Shown here piece after piece: positions 24,871 to 36,122 of a DNA stretch of 64,000 nucleotides. The stretch covers positions 842,001 through 906,000 of the forward strand of contig JAQPZY010001495.1 of the NCBI GenBank assembly GCA_029931535.1. The letters run 5' to 3'. The position numbers and the translations under genes are program-made. This stretch comes from Margaritifera margaritifera (taxonomy: Eukaryota; Mollusca; Bivalvia; Unionida; Margaritiferidae). The notes beneath the pieces were generated by a model that was not told the origin of the DNA, did not search any database, and worked only from the letters and a program-made list of their open reading frames with translations. The first letter of the stretch is position 1. Each line of letters starts with the position of its first letter.

Positions 24871-25002
24871 CAAGTACCATTCTTTGTCCCATAAGGGATC
24901 GTTGAATGATGTACTTCTGTATATAATGTCCTCAGCTCTTTTATCGGTGATGATGTATCTCTTGCTCCTTGTCCTGGCAATTTGTTGTTCTACCCATTTT
25001 AC
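24871..25002 (-). CDS. PCSK1: PC1/3-like exon 3: prodomain end, RSKR activation site, mature N-terminus
   Basis: Codons 89-132, phase 0 at both ends (TTTTAG acceptor, TTG|GTATGT donor). It reads VKWVEQQ, then the primary furin-type site RTRSKR ending at residue 103. The mature enzyme would begin YIITDKR, with another Lys-Arg at 109-110, seven residues in. FNDPLWDKEWYL then matches the conserved FNDP.W..QWYL of convertases. The linker between RSKR and FNDP looks longer than in vertebrate PC1. Confidence 0.94.
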
Positions 25003-26621
25003 CTAAAATACAAGACATGTTTCAAATGACCGGCATTCCATGATTTTACCAAATTTGTGAATGTGAATACTTTGTTCTTTGATCTAAATTGATGCGTGTC
25101 AGTGGCGGTCCACCAAAAGTTGTTGAAAAATTAATATTTTATTTTTAAAAAATAAGTTCTTTTTTATAGGAAAAGGAACAAATTGACCAGGTGTAGCCTC
25201 TACCTCGTAAATGTTACTGACCCACTGCAATCTGACAGTCTATTCCTTGTTCTGACAAACTTTACAAAGATTGAAAAATTTGCACGTGGCCATATTGTTT
25301 AGTCAATGTGACAAGTAATATAAAGACAACATTGCTACTGTATTAGCAAGGTGTTAATCAACAAATAAAATCGATTGGAGATGCGAGCACTCATTTGTCC
25401 CTTAAATATGCATACAAGAGATATTTGGAAACATTTTGTATAAATTATTTTTTACAATGACCATTTTCGGTAATTTGAAACAACATTCATTCATTCATTC
25501 ATTCATTCGTTTTATTAATAAGGAGATTTACATGAGAAACAAGACAAAAAAGATAATCTAACATTACGTGTTATTTAATTATGAATCAGAAAAAACTTAC
25601 AAATTTGCAAAGTATATCGAAAAAAAAATCAATGGAATTCCTCGATTAGATTTGCATAAAAGTAGATTTTTTTCTTGCATGTTAATGTCATTTCATTTTG
25701 AGTATATTCTAGACGCCCAATTAGATGTTGTACTAGCTAATTTAAATGATATCTCGTACTATACCTCGAATATCAACATTAATAAATGTCCCCACCCACC
25801 CCGTTTTTAAAAAATTCTTTTTCTATGACAAACAAGTTACTGAGCATAGTATACATAGTGTAGATTTATCATAAACCTTCACAAATTTGCTTTATTTCAT
25901 ATGATACAATGCGGATTGCATTAGACTATTTATTGAGTGCATAATTTATTATTTATCAATCATAGTATATGGCAAAATTATACATAATTTACTGAGAAAA
26001 AAAATATCCTACCTGTTTCAGTATATTGGAGTTTATAGGTCTTTTAAAATTTGTGAACTCTACAAAAAAATTTACATCAAAGACATCTTTGCAAGTTGAT
26101 ATATTTCCGATATTGCAAAAGATATCTTCAGTAGAGGAAATAACCAACATATGAATTACTTAGCTAACATATATACTAGCTTACATATAAAGAGTTCACA
26201 ATGAAATATTTTATACACACCATTGGGGATCATTTTGTTTAAATAGAAACGAACTTGTCTCGCCCTAATTACCATTAATACTTCCTTTCTGTGTGCTTTT
26301 CAAACTAATGGTTACAATGCAAAAAGAATCTGAAACACCTGCTCTGCATCATGTCACTGAGACCCACAGTCGTTATAAGTCTAAAAAGTCTTGTATGAAC
26401 CTTAGCTTACTTTTAAAAACCTCTGGTGTGCTTTTCTGCCCAAGCTAGACCATAAGAGAGTAACACCAATTGTCAAATACAAAATAATTAAAATACTAAC
26501 GTTACAAACATGCCACATTGTATGAACAATTGCAACTGAGACGGTGTAACTATTGCTGCTGTCGTATGAACATTGTATTTTCCCCCAAAGCATATTAGTT
26601 GACAATAAACAAGTATTTTGC

Positions 26622-26626
<5 letters not shown>

Positions 26627-26708
<82 letters not shown>
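26627..26708. repeat. (TA)n microsatellite
   Basis: About 41 TA units. Confidence 0.97.
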
Positions 26709-26710
<2 letters not shown>

Positions 26711-27104
26711 CTACATGAGTGTGATCATTTAAAAGCACCACATGTTTAAACTTAGAATAAATCTTTAAAACTTACATAGGGTAAAAAATCTATAAATTCT
26801 GCATATTATTCTCCATGGAAACTTCTTCGAAATAATAAACTAAACAATTACGGAAGAACACTTGTGGGAATTACAATAAACCTGCTTTGAGGTTCATTCC
26901 AAAACACTTGAACCATGTTGGAAAGATGCTATTCAGTTTTAAGCTGTTTACACTCAGCTGATTTTGATGATGAAAAAAAAGTTCAGGGTATATATTGAGT
27001 CAATCTTTAAGATCATTCGCAACTTCGACCTCGTCCTACGGATCATACCTCGAATGCATGTTGATAGTTGCTATTCGGAACACTTCGGGTATTTACAAAA
27101 CGAA

Positions 27105-27165
27105 GATTGACCGAGAAGTTATGAATAATAGAACTATTTTTTCATTCGTATCTTCTCGGTCAATC
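27105..27165. repeat. Short inverted repeat (hairpin)
   Basis: GATTGACCGAGAAG at 27105-27118 pairs perfectly with 27152-27165. With two mismatches the arms extend to 22 bp (27105-27126 and 27144-27165), leaving a 17-nt loop. The overlapping minus-strand frame 27311-27093 (72 codons) has no recognised domain. Confidence 0.8.
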
Positions 27166-27506
27166 ATACATTCAATCCAATCGTAGAAATAGTCGAGGAG
27201 GTCCAAATACATTGGGTGTCTTTTTTGCGGAGAAATTTCCGGCGAACAAAATGTATGATTTTTCTGTAAATTACTGCGCCGACATACATCCAAGGCACAT
27301 TTTTGTCTCACAGAAATAGCAGAACGAGTTTCGAATGTCTATACTGTATAACTCTCAAATCAAAACTGATAATAAAATGGTACTGAGTTGATAAAAATGA
27401 TATTTTCGCCATTGGCCTTGTAGATGATTCCGGGCACTCTTATGACTTTTTATTTCTTCTGTAGTAAATATGGTATTAAAACTAATAACTTCGAATTACT
27501 GTACGT

Positions 27507-27707
27507 ACTCGCGTGTAAGTCGAGTGCAACTGAAAACAACATAGACCCTGATCTGCCATCGCATTATGCACCAGCAGATCAGGGTCTATGTTGTTTGTTC
27601 TACTTATTACTCCTAACAAACTCCACAGACCCAGATCTGCCGGTGCATTATGCAACGGCAGATCTGGGTCTATGCAGTTTGAAGTTGGATTCGATTTATA
27701 AGCGAGT
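27507..27707. mobile_element. Double-hairpin foldback MITE, copy 1
   Basis: Imperfect terminal inverted repeats of about 24 bp (ACTCGC... and ...GCGAGT) enclose two separate internal hairpins. The first has perfect 22-bp arms (27535-27556 and 27574-27595). The second has perfect 16-bp arms (27627-27642 and 27656-27671). The loops are related, each containing GCATTATGCA. No coding capacity. A diverged second copy lies at 40919-41094. The terminal repeats suggest mobilisation in trans by a DNA transposase; the family is not identified. Confidence 0.78.
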
Positions 27708-29029
27708 GCAATCGGTAAATTTCACTCTCATTTTCTTGATAAAATATCAACAAAGTCTTTAAAGTCGCAAGAAAAATCGTTCATTTTTAGTGATGCCTGA
27801 AATTTAGATGCAGCGAATTCGGAGAAATATTATACATTACCTTTCACATTTACAATGTATACAAATTAACAATCACCTCAGTTATGTTTACTACATAAAG
27901 TCATGAGTACAAAAACATTCAAAGACAGAAAAAGTATTAAACTTTTTTTACATACACAATCTTTGGGTAGAATTTTCTGATAAAATATAAATTAAACTGA
28001 ATATTGATATACCATTAAAGCCTAAAGGCGTTTTTCTTGTTTATTGGATCCCAGTCTACATCATATCAATGCATGTATTCTGCATATCAATGAACACAAT
28101 ATATTCGTGTAAACTCCAGAAAAAATCCAACTCAAATATAAAGCTCTAAATTTAATTATATTTATGAAAAAAATTTACTTACTGAAAAATTCTTAATAAA
28201 TCCATTTTAATGACATTTCCAAAATAATCGTAAATTATGTCCTGTGTAGATACATATACCTCACGTACGTATACGATGACAACAGAGATGGGAAGAAATG
28301 GTAAATTCCATTAAATTATGTAAATGTCTATTTCTGTATTTAAATTATCTGATGTACGAATACAAGAAGAAAATAGTTATGAAAATTAATGGTACATCTT
28401 CATCTTCATGCTTTCCAGTAATGACAAAAAAATCGATTACTTAAATTTGATAATTTCTTTTATCTGTACACGTTATTTGCAAATCATTTGCGAAAATTGA
28501 CATTTGTGAATTGATACCCTAAGATTGATGAATCTAGTGCTTGATTTCTTTATAAATGTTTGGTTTTGACCTCTTTGTAGTTACTACTAATTCATTCTGG
28601 ATATGAGGTGAATTGATTAACCGAGCTCACATATTGTTAATATTCTTGTCAGAATGCCCCCAGGGACGAAAATCCTCAACACCGCATGCTGCCACAGAAT
28701 GGCGGGAAGACAAGCTCATATCAAGGACAGCTAGCGACACACACCGGAAGTAGGAATAATTCATGCCGCGTTAAGACGGATACAAACAGCGGAAATAAAG
28801 TCCCTCGATCTCGTTTAATAGGAATGTTTAATCTGACATTTTTGAGCGCAAATCAAAATAGATCCCTCTGGATCCATTATAGATGTATTTTCTTTAGCTG
28901 TATGTGACAGACATTATTGGATTGCATACAAATGCCCTAATATTGGAAGATTTAGTCGCACAATCAAATGTGATTGGAAAAAGAAAAGAAAAAACCCCCA
29001 CTTTCCTATGACTGCATAGCTCTTATTTT

Positions 29030-29031
<2 letters not shown>

Positions 29032-29108
<77 letters not shown>

Positions 29109-29109
29109 G
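29032..29109. repeat. (GA)n-rich simple repeat
   Basis: GAGA units with GACA interruptions. Confidence 0.96.
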
Positions 29110-29195
29110 GGGGGAGATCTGAAAGAAAAAGAAAGGACTACTTACCTGATATGTTTATTAGACTGATACATGCAATATTGATCACTGATAGTTGT

Positions 29196-29864
29196 TGTTA
29201 CGACTCTAGGTCTTAAAAATATGTAACAGAAAGAAAGTGGAACCAACAATGTAAGTAAAATCAACAAGCAATTTATTTCCAAACGATTAAAGTCAAAATT
29301 CAAAAGACACTTACAATTTGTGAGTTTAATTCCAAACAATTCTAAATGTCCTAATCACATGTCCAAAATAATAGAATGTTCAGAATGAATTCCAATGGCT
29401 TTGAATGTCCTGATGTACAACAAAGACGTAATCCAGAATGTATTTGAATGAGTTCACATAAATTCCAAAATCATGTATAATCCAAAGTCAATGAGCACTT
29501 TTATATTTCCAATGAAGATTGTAAATAAATAATTCCTCTCAAATTATATATGATTTCAACGACACAACTAAAATAGATTCCTTATAGACTGAACTTTTAG
29601 AATTGACATTCTAGAACAGGAATGAATTTGTTTACCAAAATCTGTATATAAATACACATGCCTACATGACTTATGTCATATCAGAATATGAGTATTTCTA
29701 ATGGAAAAATACTGGCCTACCTGACACATGTCACAAAAGTCTAATTGCAAAATGTCTATGAAAATACTATGTAAACAACTGAACGAAAGTTAAATATGTA
29801 TTTTCAAATAACCATACAACTTACAATCATAGTACAATTAAGTATATAAATACAATACATAACA
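29196..29864 (-). repeat. 3' LTR
   Basis: 669 bp, TG...CA ends (TGTTACGAC to ACATAACA on the plus strand). Clearly homologous along its length to 35113-35780, with scattered substitutions and small indels that imply an old insertion. Confidence 0.93.
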
Positions 29865-29999
29865 CCTTCGATCATAAAGAAAATGAAAGATTTATGCAAT
29901 AAAGCTTTCTTTTAAATAAGCATCTGATACTATAATAATTAAAATTACATAGGAAGATGTCTTATGAATGACACTCATCTGAATTACACAGAATATACA

Positions 30000-30690
30000 C
30001 AAAATAAAGACATATGGTACTTCTATACACGGGATTGTGCATCTGCAATCACATTACCTTTTCCCCTGATGTGTCTAATGTCGATGTAATAATCTTGCAA
30101 CATTAAACTCCATCTCAACAGTTCTGATTTTTATCTTTCATTTTGTTAATGAAAGTAAGGGGATTGTGATCACTGAATAAAATAACCAGAGAAAAAGCCG
30201 ATGTAACATACACTTCAAAATGTTGTAAAGCCAATATCAAAGCCAAACATTCCTTTCGATTGTGGAAGAATTTTTCTGGTACTTGTTTAGTTTTTTAGAA
30301 AATAGCACACTCGATGATCCACACCATTTGTATCTTCTTCAATCAATACTCCACCAACCCCTACATCACTTGCATCAACAAACATTTTTAATAATTGGCT
30401 GAAATTCGGTGCTGCAAGAACTGGTGCAGTCTCGAGTATGGCCTATAATTTGTCAAAAGATTCTTAACATTTGTCAGACCAATAACATTTGGATTTCTTA
30501 CCCAACTAATGTGTCAGAGGTTCAGCAATTATGGAAAAATGTTAGCAAAATCTCCAATAATATCCAGCCATACCCAAGATTCGCATCAGTTGCTTTTTAC
30601 TACCAGGCACATGGAATACAGAGATAGCCTTGACCTTAGATTCTACAGGTTTAACTTGACCTTGTCCCACAATATGTCCTAAAAATGTGA
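30000..30690 (-). pseudogene. RT connection and RNase H of the LTR element, broken
   Basis: Minus-strand reading in changing frames gives the tether LRILGMAGYYWRFC-like block, then FVDASDVGVGGVLIEEDTNG (RNase H first Asp), VCYFLKN, and finally RHIRGKGNVIADAQSR near 30030. This closes the polyprotein about 150 bp before the 3' LTR. Multiple stops. Confidence 0.85.
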
Positions 30691-30712
30691 CACAATAAAA
30701 ACTCACTTTTGC

Positions 30713-31234
30713 TTAAATTAATGCATCACTGAGTCGATCAAAGAATTTCCGAATGGTTTCCAAGTGATTTTCCCAAGTGTTGCTGGATATGATGACTTCA
30801 TCGATGTACGCGTTACAGTTATCTAGACCAGATGTTATCATGTTCATAAGAGGCTGGAATGTTCCTGGAGAATTTTTCATACCAAAAGGCATCACTTTAT
30901 ACAGATAAGGCCCATATTGAGTTACAAATGCTGAAATTTCTTTTGATCATTCTATCAGTGGAATTTGCCAGAATCCTTTTAAAAGGTCAAACTTGGTAAC
31001 ATATTTTGCATTTCCAATTTTATCAGTGCAATCATCCATTCTTGGTATTGGAAATGAATCTGTTTTGGTGACACTGTTGACTTTTCTATAGTCAGTACAC
31101 ATGCGGAATGTATTATCTGGTTTAGACACAAGAATACATGGTGAACTCCAGTTACTTTTACTTGGTTCTATAAAATCATTCTCCAGTAAATATTGAATTT
31201 CTTTTTTCAAATACTCCTGTTTGACAGGATTCAT
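30713..31234 (-). pseudogene. Reverse transcriptase of the LTR element, inactive
   Basis: The open piece 31234-30947 carries NPVKQEYLKKEIQYLLENDF and WSSPCILVSKP, MCTDYRKVN and FDLLKGFWQIPL (finger and palm motifs, with the first catalytic Asp in KFDLLKG). The piece 30895-30713 carries MPFGMKNSPGTFQ and the catalytic loop YIDEVII, where Ty3/gypsy enzymes have YIDD. A frameshift separates the two pieces. The Asp-to-Glu change in the loop alone should abolish or greatly weaken activity. Confidence 0.92.
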
Positions 31235-31493
31235 CCTCTAAGGATGCTGTTTCACAGCTGTAGAATATACAATGTCAACGTCATAATAGATTTTATTTGT
31301 TCGTGTTGGAACATCAGGAAACAAGTGTTCATACTCATGTAATAGCTGTTTTACTTCACTCCCTTCCTTTTTGTTGTAGATTTGACAGTTTCCGGTCCAC
31401 ATTGTTTAATATGTCTGAATGTCGAAGTTTGGATAAACCAGAGTCACTACAGTTAAATTGTATTCTATCGTTGACGTCTTCACTAAATTGATT

Positions 31494-31722
31494 GAATAAT
31501 TAACTGGGCTTTATTCACTAAATAATTAACTGGGCTTTATTCACTAAATAATTAACTGGGCTTTATTCACTAAATAATTAACTGGGCTTTATTCACTAAA
31601 TAATTAACTGGGCTTTATTCACTAAATAATTAACTGGGCTTTATTCACTAAATAATTAACTGGGCTTTATTCACTAAATAATTAACTGGGCTTTATTCAC
31701 TAAATAATTAACTGGGCTTTAT
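31494..31722. repeat. 26-bp tandem repeat, nine identical copies
   Basis: TAACTGGGCTTTATT followed by CACTAAATAAT repeats with period 26, TAACTGGG starting at 31501, 31527 and so on to 31709. The copies appear identical. It sits between the integrase and RT coding regions of the LTR element. Because 26 is not a multiple of three, it destroys the frame. Confidence 0.95.
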
Positions 31723-32932
31723 CAAAATAGACCTTTAACATATCTATGTGGCAAAGTTGTTTCTGTTTCCGCCTCCCAGTAGTGTTAATGGTATAATTTG
31801 AGTCATTAATTTTTAAAAAAAACTGTTTAAGGACCAAAATATTTATCCTGAAGGGGATCTTGAGGTAAGGGCAAGAGAGCCAAAACTTTATCACCAGGCT
31901 GAAAAATCCTTTCCTATGTATTTCTGTCATACCTTAATTTCATTTTTTACTGAGTAGTGTGGAGATCAATCCTTGCTACTTCGCAAACCTTTGACAGCTT
32001 ATATTTAAAATAAGAGACATAGTCATAAGAATAATCTTTGGATCTCATTTGAAAGAAGTTTCTCTTTTAATAACTTCAGTGGTCCACGGATAGTATGTCC
32101 AAAAACCAGTTTAAAAGGACTGAAACCCAATAACTATTGAACTGATTCCCTAACAGCAAACAACAACAAATGAACACCCTCATCCCAATCCTTTCCTGTA
32201 TCAAAGCAATATGACCAAATCATATTCTTCAAAGTTTGATGAAATCTTTCCAAAACCCTTGACTTTCAGGGTGATAGGCAGAAGATTTAAACTGTTGGAT
32301 GCCTAAGTCATGTATAACTTGTTTGAAAATTCCAGACATAACATCTGACCCTTGATCCGACTGGACAGATTTGGGAAGGCCAACAAGTGTAAAAAAAAAT
32401 TTTTTACCAAAGCTTTTACAGTGGTTTTAGTTTTAATATTTCTCAAAGAAATTGCCTCTGGAAATATTGTAGACGCACACATTATGGTCAACAAGTATTG
32501 GTTGCCTGACTTGATCTTAGGTAAGGCACCGACACAATCAACCATTATTCTACTAAATGATTCGTCAAATGCAGGAATAGGTTGCAGATGAGCCTTAGGT
32601 ATCTTTTGATTGGGTTTTCCTACCATTTGACAAGTGTGACAAGATCTGCAGTATTTAGGAACATCACTTTTAAGTTTCGGCCAATAAAAATAATTCAAGA
32701 TCTTGTGATAAGCCTTATTTACTCCTAAATGACCAGCAAAGGGAGTTGTATGGGCTAGATTATAAATTTCCTGTCGATATGACCTCGGAAAGACAATTTT
32801 ATAGCTCACTGACCACTCGTCACCAGCGGGTACCTCAGGTGGTCTCCATTTTCTCATAAGGACCCCATTTTTAACAAAGTAACAATCTGGGACTTGTGTG
32901 GCTTCAGTTTCACTAATATCCCTCTGAAACAA
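31720..32932 (-). pseudogene. Integrase of the LTR element, frameshifted
   Basis: The open frame 32932-32303 carries the HHCC zinc module (AGHLGVNKAYHKILNYFYWP then CRSCHTCQ) and the first catalytic Asp (IMVDCVG). The second Asp lies in another frame near 32350, and the Glu region is reached only after a further frameshift near 32255. A C-terminal GPY/F-like segment follows in 31930-31720 (NTTGRRKQKQLCHIDMLKVY). It lies 5' of the reverse transcriptase. Confidence 0.9.
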
Positions 32933-32937
32933 ACAGT

Positions 32938-33645
32938 AGATCTCAGGATCTTGTTCCTGTTCGACAACGAGTGATTGTCACTCTGATTAGAGTAGAGAGA
33001 ATGAGTTGTAAAAGGAAGATCACTGTGATCAATACCTTTTGATTGATCAATATCAGGAGTAAAAGTGACCTCATAAAGAGACTGACCAATAAATGTGTCA
33101 GCTAAAGGAATAATTTCCTGATCAACATCATTCTCAATAGCTTCATTTGCAATAGGTCTGGTAACTGCACAAGCAATGTACAATTCATGGATTTCAATCT
33201 CAATAGGATCAAGTTTTAGATCCAAACAAGGCTTGTCAGTTACAAGTGGATTACCCATGACCTTATCTCCAACTAGGTCATTGCCTAGTAACAAATGGAT
33301 ACCAAGAATCACAGGTCCGGAAACTAAGTCTGATGCCAATATGACGCATTGGAGAGGAACATTTACAAAGCCGCACTTTACTCCTTTAATAAGAACACTA
33401 GAAGAAGACTTATCAGACAAAAGCAAAATACCTGATAACAAAAGACTCTGAGAAGCTCCTGTGTCCCTTAATATTTTAATAGGGGTTGGTTTGGCAGAAT
33501 CACCAAAAAGTGATATAGAACCTTCTGACATGAATGGTTCATAAGTCTCCAAAATAGAATCAGACTGGGGTTTGTTTGACCCAACATATGTATTGATTTC
33601 AATACAGGACCGTGACCTTGACCTCTTTGAAGAGCATAAGAGCAT
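32938..33645 (-). pseudogene. Retropepsin-type protease region of the LTR element
   Basis: Open minus-strand frame from 33645. The aspartic-protease signature LRDTGASQSLLL has its catalytic Asp-Thr-Gly at 33457-33465. Further on, GPVILGIHLLLGNDLVGDKV resembles the flap and second hydrophobic-Gly part of retropepsins (ILG..LLGND). The frame continues without a stop toward the integrase. Confidence 0.88.
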
Positions 33646-33691
33646 TTGGAATAGCTCTATCTTTATTATGTTGCTTATTTTTTAACCTGAA

Positions 33692-34634
33692 GCAATACGA
33701 AATGATGTGTCATTTATTTTTTCAATAAGTGCACGTAGGAAGAGATAAGGATTTCTGATAAGTCTTATAAGATGTTTGATTTCTAACAGTTGTTCTGTTT
33801 TAAAATTTAGAAGTACTCGTTTGAGATTGAGATGAATTTTTTTAAGAAAACTGCTGAGAGGGAGATATATTGTGAGTCAAGGAATAATCATCAGCCATAC
33901 GATCAGTATTTTCCAAAGTTTCCACTTTTTGCTCGTCAATATAGGTCTTAACAGCACTATGGATTCAAATCTTGAACTCTTCAACTAATACCAGCTGTCT
34001 GAGGTTGTCGTAATCTTGATCATCCTTCTTGGTTAAGAACAACCTATCAAATAGTTGGGGTTTTTTCCCTTGCAAATTCGGCATGAGTTTGTCCAGTTTC
34101 TTTTCTACTATTTCTAAACCTTTGTCGATATGCCTCAGGTACCAACTCATAACCCTTCAAGATGTACTTCTTAACCACATCATAATCAGTACTTTGTTGT
34201 ACCGACAGTGAAGTGTAGACTTCACGAGCCTTGCCAATAAGTACACCACTTTGTGACAGCAAAGTCCAATGCTCTATGGGCCATTTCAAGTTTTCCGCAA
34301 TTTTCTCAAAGTGAAGAAAGTATTTATCGACTTTTTTTTTCCTGAAAAGGGGGTACTAACCTAATATATCTAGTAACATCAAAACCTGAACTTGTGTGTA
34401 AAGGGGGTTGGTAGGGGGGAGTGCTCCGCTTGCCAGTTTTAATTTTTTTAATCTATGTTGCATTTTCCTTTCTTCCCTTCGCATCTCTCTCTCTCTCAGC
34501 ATCTGCATTTCCCTTTCCTCTTTCTCTCTGTATCTGTCTCTGCCTCTGCATTTTGTCTTTTCTTAATTTCCCTCTCCTGTTTCTTTTTTTCTCTCTCTCT
34601 ATCTTCCTCTCTCTCTCTCTGTCTCTACTCTTTG

Positions 34635-34672
<38 letters not shown>

Positions 34673-34971
34673 ATGAGCTGAAGTTTTCTGAATTCAAATT
34701 CCATCTGGGTTTTTTTTTATAGCTGCAATTCCCTTGATCTCCAATCAAGACCAGATACAGACTTATCAACTAAACTCAAAGCACTATTATTCAACATTTC
34801 CTTTCCCACCAATTATGGAATTAACATATTCTTTATATCTTGCTTTGTCAAAGACGTTTACGCCTCAGAAAGATCATAATGTCTGGCAAGCTCAAGCAAC
34901 TTGTCCTTTTTCATAGGCTCGAACCCTGCATGGGTAGGACTTAAAACTAAGTTCTCAACCTTAGATGACAT
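33692..34971 (-). pseudogene. gag of the LTR element, broken
   Basis: A start at 34971 (MSSKVENLVLSP) leads into an early stop. Downstream are an Arg/Glu-rich, probably coiled-coil stretch (about 34704-34480, read from a CT-rich tract) and a gag core (34289-34047: WTLLSQSGVLIGKAREVYTS). At 33692-33733 is a CCHC zinc knuckle with exact C-X2-C-X4-H-X4-C spacing, in which the second Cys codon has become TGA. Several frameshifts. Confidence 0.85.
34473..34675. repeat. CT-rich low-complexity tract within gag
   Basis: Irregular (CT)n that grades into pure CT near 34637-34668. On the minus strand it encodes the Arg/Glu-rich segment of gag, so it is probably an expanded coding repeat. Confidence 0.85.
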
Positions 34972-35089
34972 TGTGAATGCTTGCTGGTTTCACGAAAGAT
35001 TTCTCAAATGGGTGAAATAAAAATATCTCCCGGGGACAATGAAAATTCCAAAACAAAGTAGATTTCAATTGTAATTTAGAGAAATTCAC

Positions 35090-35107
35090 ATCCCGGACGA
35101 GCCCCCA
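35090..35107 (-). promoter_or_regulatory. Primer binding site complementary to tRNA-Pro
   Basis: Minus-strand TGGGGGCTCGTCCGGGAT, five bases inside the 5' LTR boundary. This 18-mer is the well-known tRNA-Pro 3'-end complement and appears unchanged although the coding region is decayed. Confidence 0.88.
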
Positions 35108-35112
35108 ATTTA

Positions 35113-35780
35113 TGTTACGACCCTAGGTCTTAAAAATATGTAACAAAAAGAAAGTGAAACCAACAATGTAAGTAAAATCAGCAAGTAATTTATTTCCAGA
35201 CAATTAAAGTGAAAATTCAAAGACACTTACAATTTGTGAGTTAAATTCCAAATAACCCTAAATTTCCTAATCACAAGTCCAAAATAATAGATCGTTCAGA
35301 ATGAATTCCAATTGCCTTGAATGTCCTGGTGTATCACAAAGATGTAATCCAGAATGTATTTGAATGAGTTCACATAAATCCCAAAATCATGTATAATCAA
35401 GTCAATGAGCACTTTTATATTTCCATTGAAAATTGTAAATAAATAATTCTTCTCAATTTATTATTATGATTTCAACAACACAACTAAAATAGATTCCTTA
35501 CGGACTGATCTTTTAGAATCGACATTCTAAAACAGGAATGAATTTGTTTACCAAAATCTCTATATAAACACACATGCTTACATGACCTGTGTCACATCAG
35601 AATATGAGTATTTCTAATGGAAAAATACTGGCCTACCTGACACATGTCACAAAAGTCTAATTGCGAAATGTCTATATAATTCCATGTAAACAATTGGACA
35701 AAAGTTAAGTATGTATTTTCAACTAACTATACAGCTTACAATCATAGAAAAAAGTAAGTATATAAACATCATACATAACA
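35113..35780 (-). repeat. 5' LTR
   Basis: 668 bp, TG...CA ends, matching 29196-29864. It would hold the element's promoter; no individual site is claimed. Confidence 0.93.
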
Positions 35781-36122
35781 TTTGTAATGTGACTTTTCAG
35801 GGAAATGTGTGTAAATACAACGAATATTGTTTTTGCTTTGAGACGAAATCAGCTGTATACTTTAACTTCATATCTTGATTTGAAAAATTATCAAAATCTC
35901 TTATTATAAAGATTATGAGCAAAATCTGGTATCTAAAATATACCACGGGAAGTGATTTTATGATTTTCTAAGTGACGCTTAAAAACAAGTTGTTTTTTTT
36001 TTTCTTTTTTCTTTATAATAACTACTCGTTTGTGGGTTTATTTCCCTATTATGATGTGAATAAATGCACTGATATCACAAATGTGTGACCCTTGCATTCG
36101 TTGATGTGGGTTTATTTTAGAG

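Larger units (their letters stand above)
29196..35780 (-). mobile_element. Complete but decayed Ty3/gypsy LTR retrotransposon with Gmr1-like domain order
   Basis: A 6585-bp element on the minus strand: LTRs 35113-35780 (5') and 29196-29864 (3'), tRNA-Pro-type primer binding site, then gag, protease, integrase, reverse transcriptase and RNase H. Integrase before reverse transcriptase is unusual for Ty3/gypsy elements and is the order described for Gmr1-type elements. Flanking bases GTTGT (29191-29195) and TTTGT (35781-35785) are a likely 5-bp target duplication with one change. Stops, frameshifts, a changed RT catalytic residue and a 26-bp tandem expansion show that it cannot move on its own. 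It lies antisense-neutral within intron 2, on the same strand as the host gene. Confidence 0.93.

Noticed and set aside
14021..25002. Identification of the host gene as PC2
   Set aside because: PC2 has Asp at the oxyanion position; this sequence has Asn (SGNGG). Prodomain and DPFPRYDP text fit PC1/3 better.
28686..28907. 73-codon ORF in a GC-richer patch (28640-28820) as a host exon
   Set aside because: The patch stands out in composition, but no motif, no matching splice sites and no phase fit to the convertase exons.
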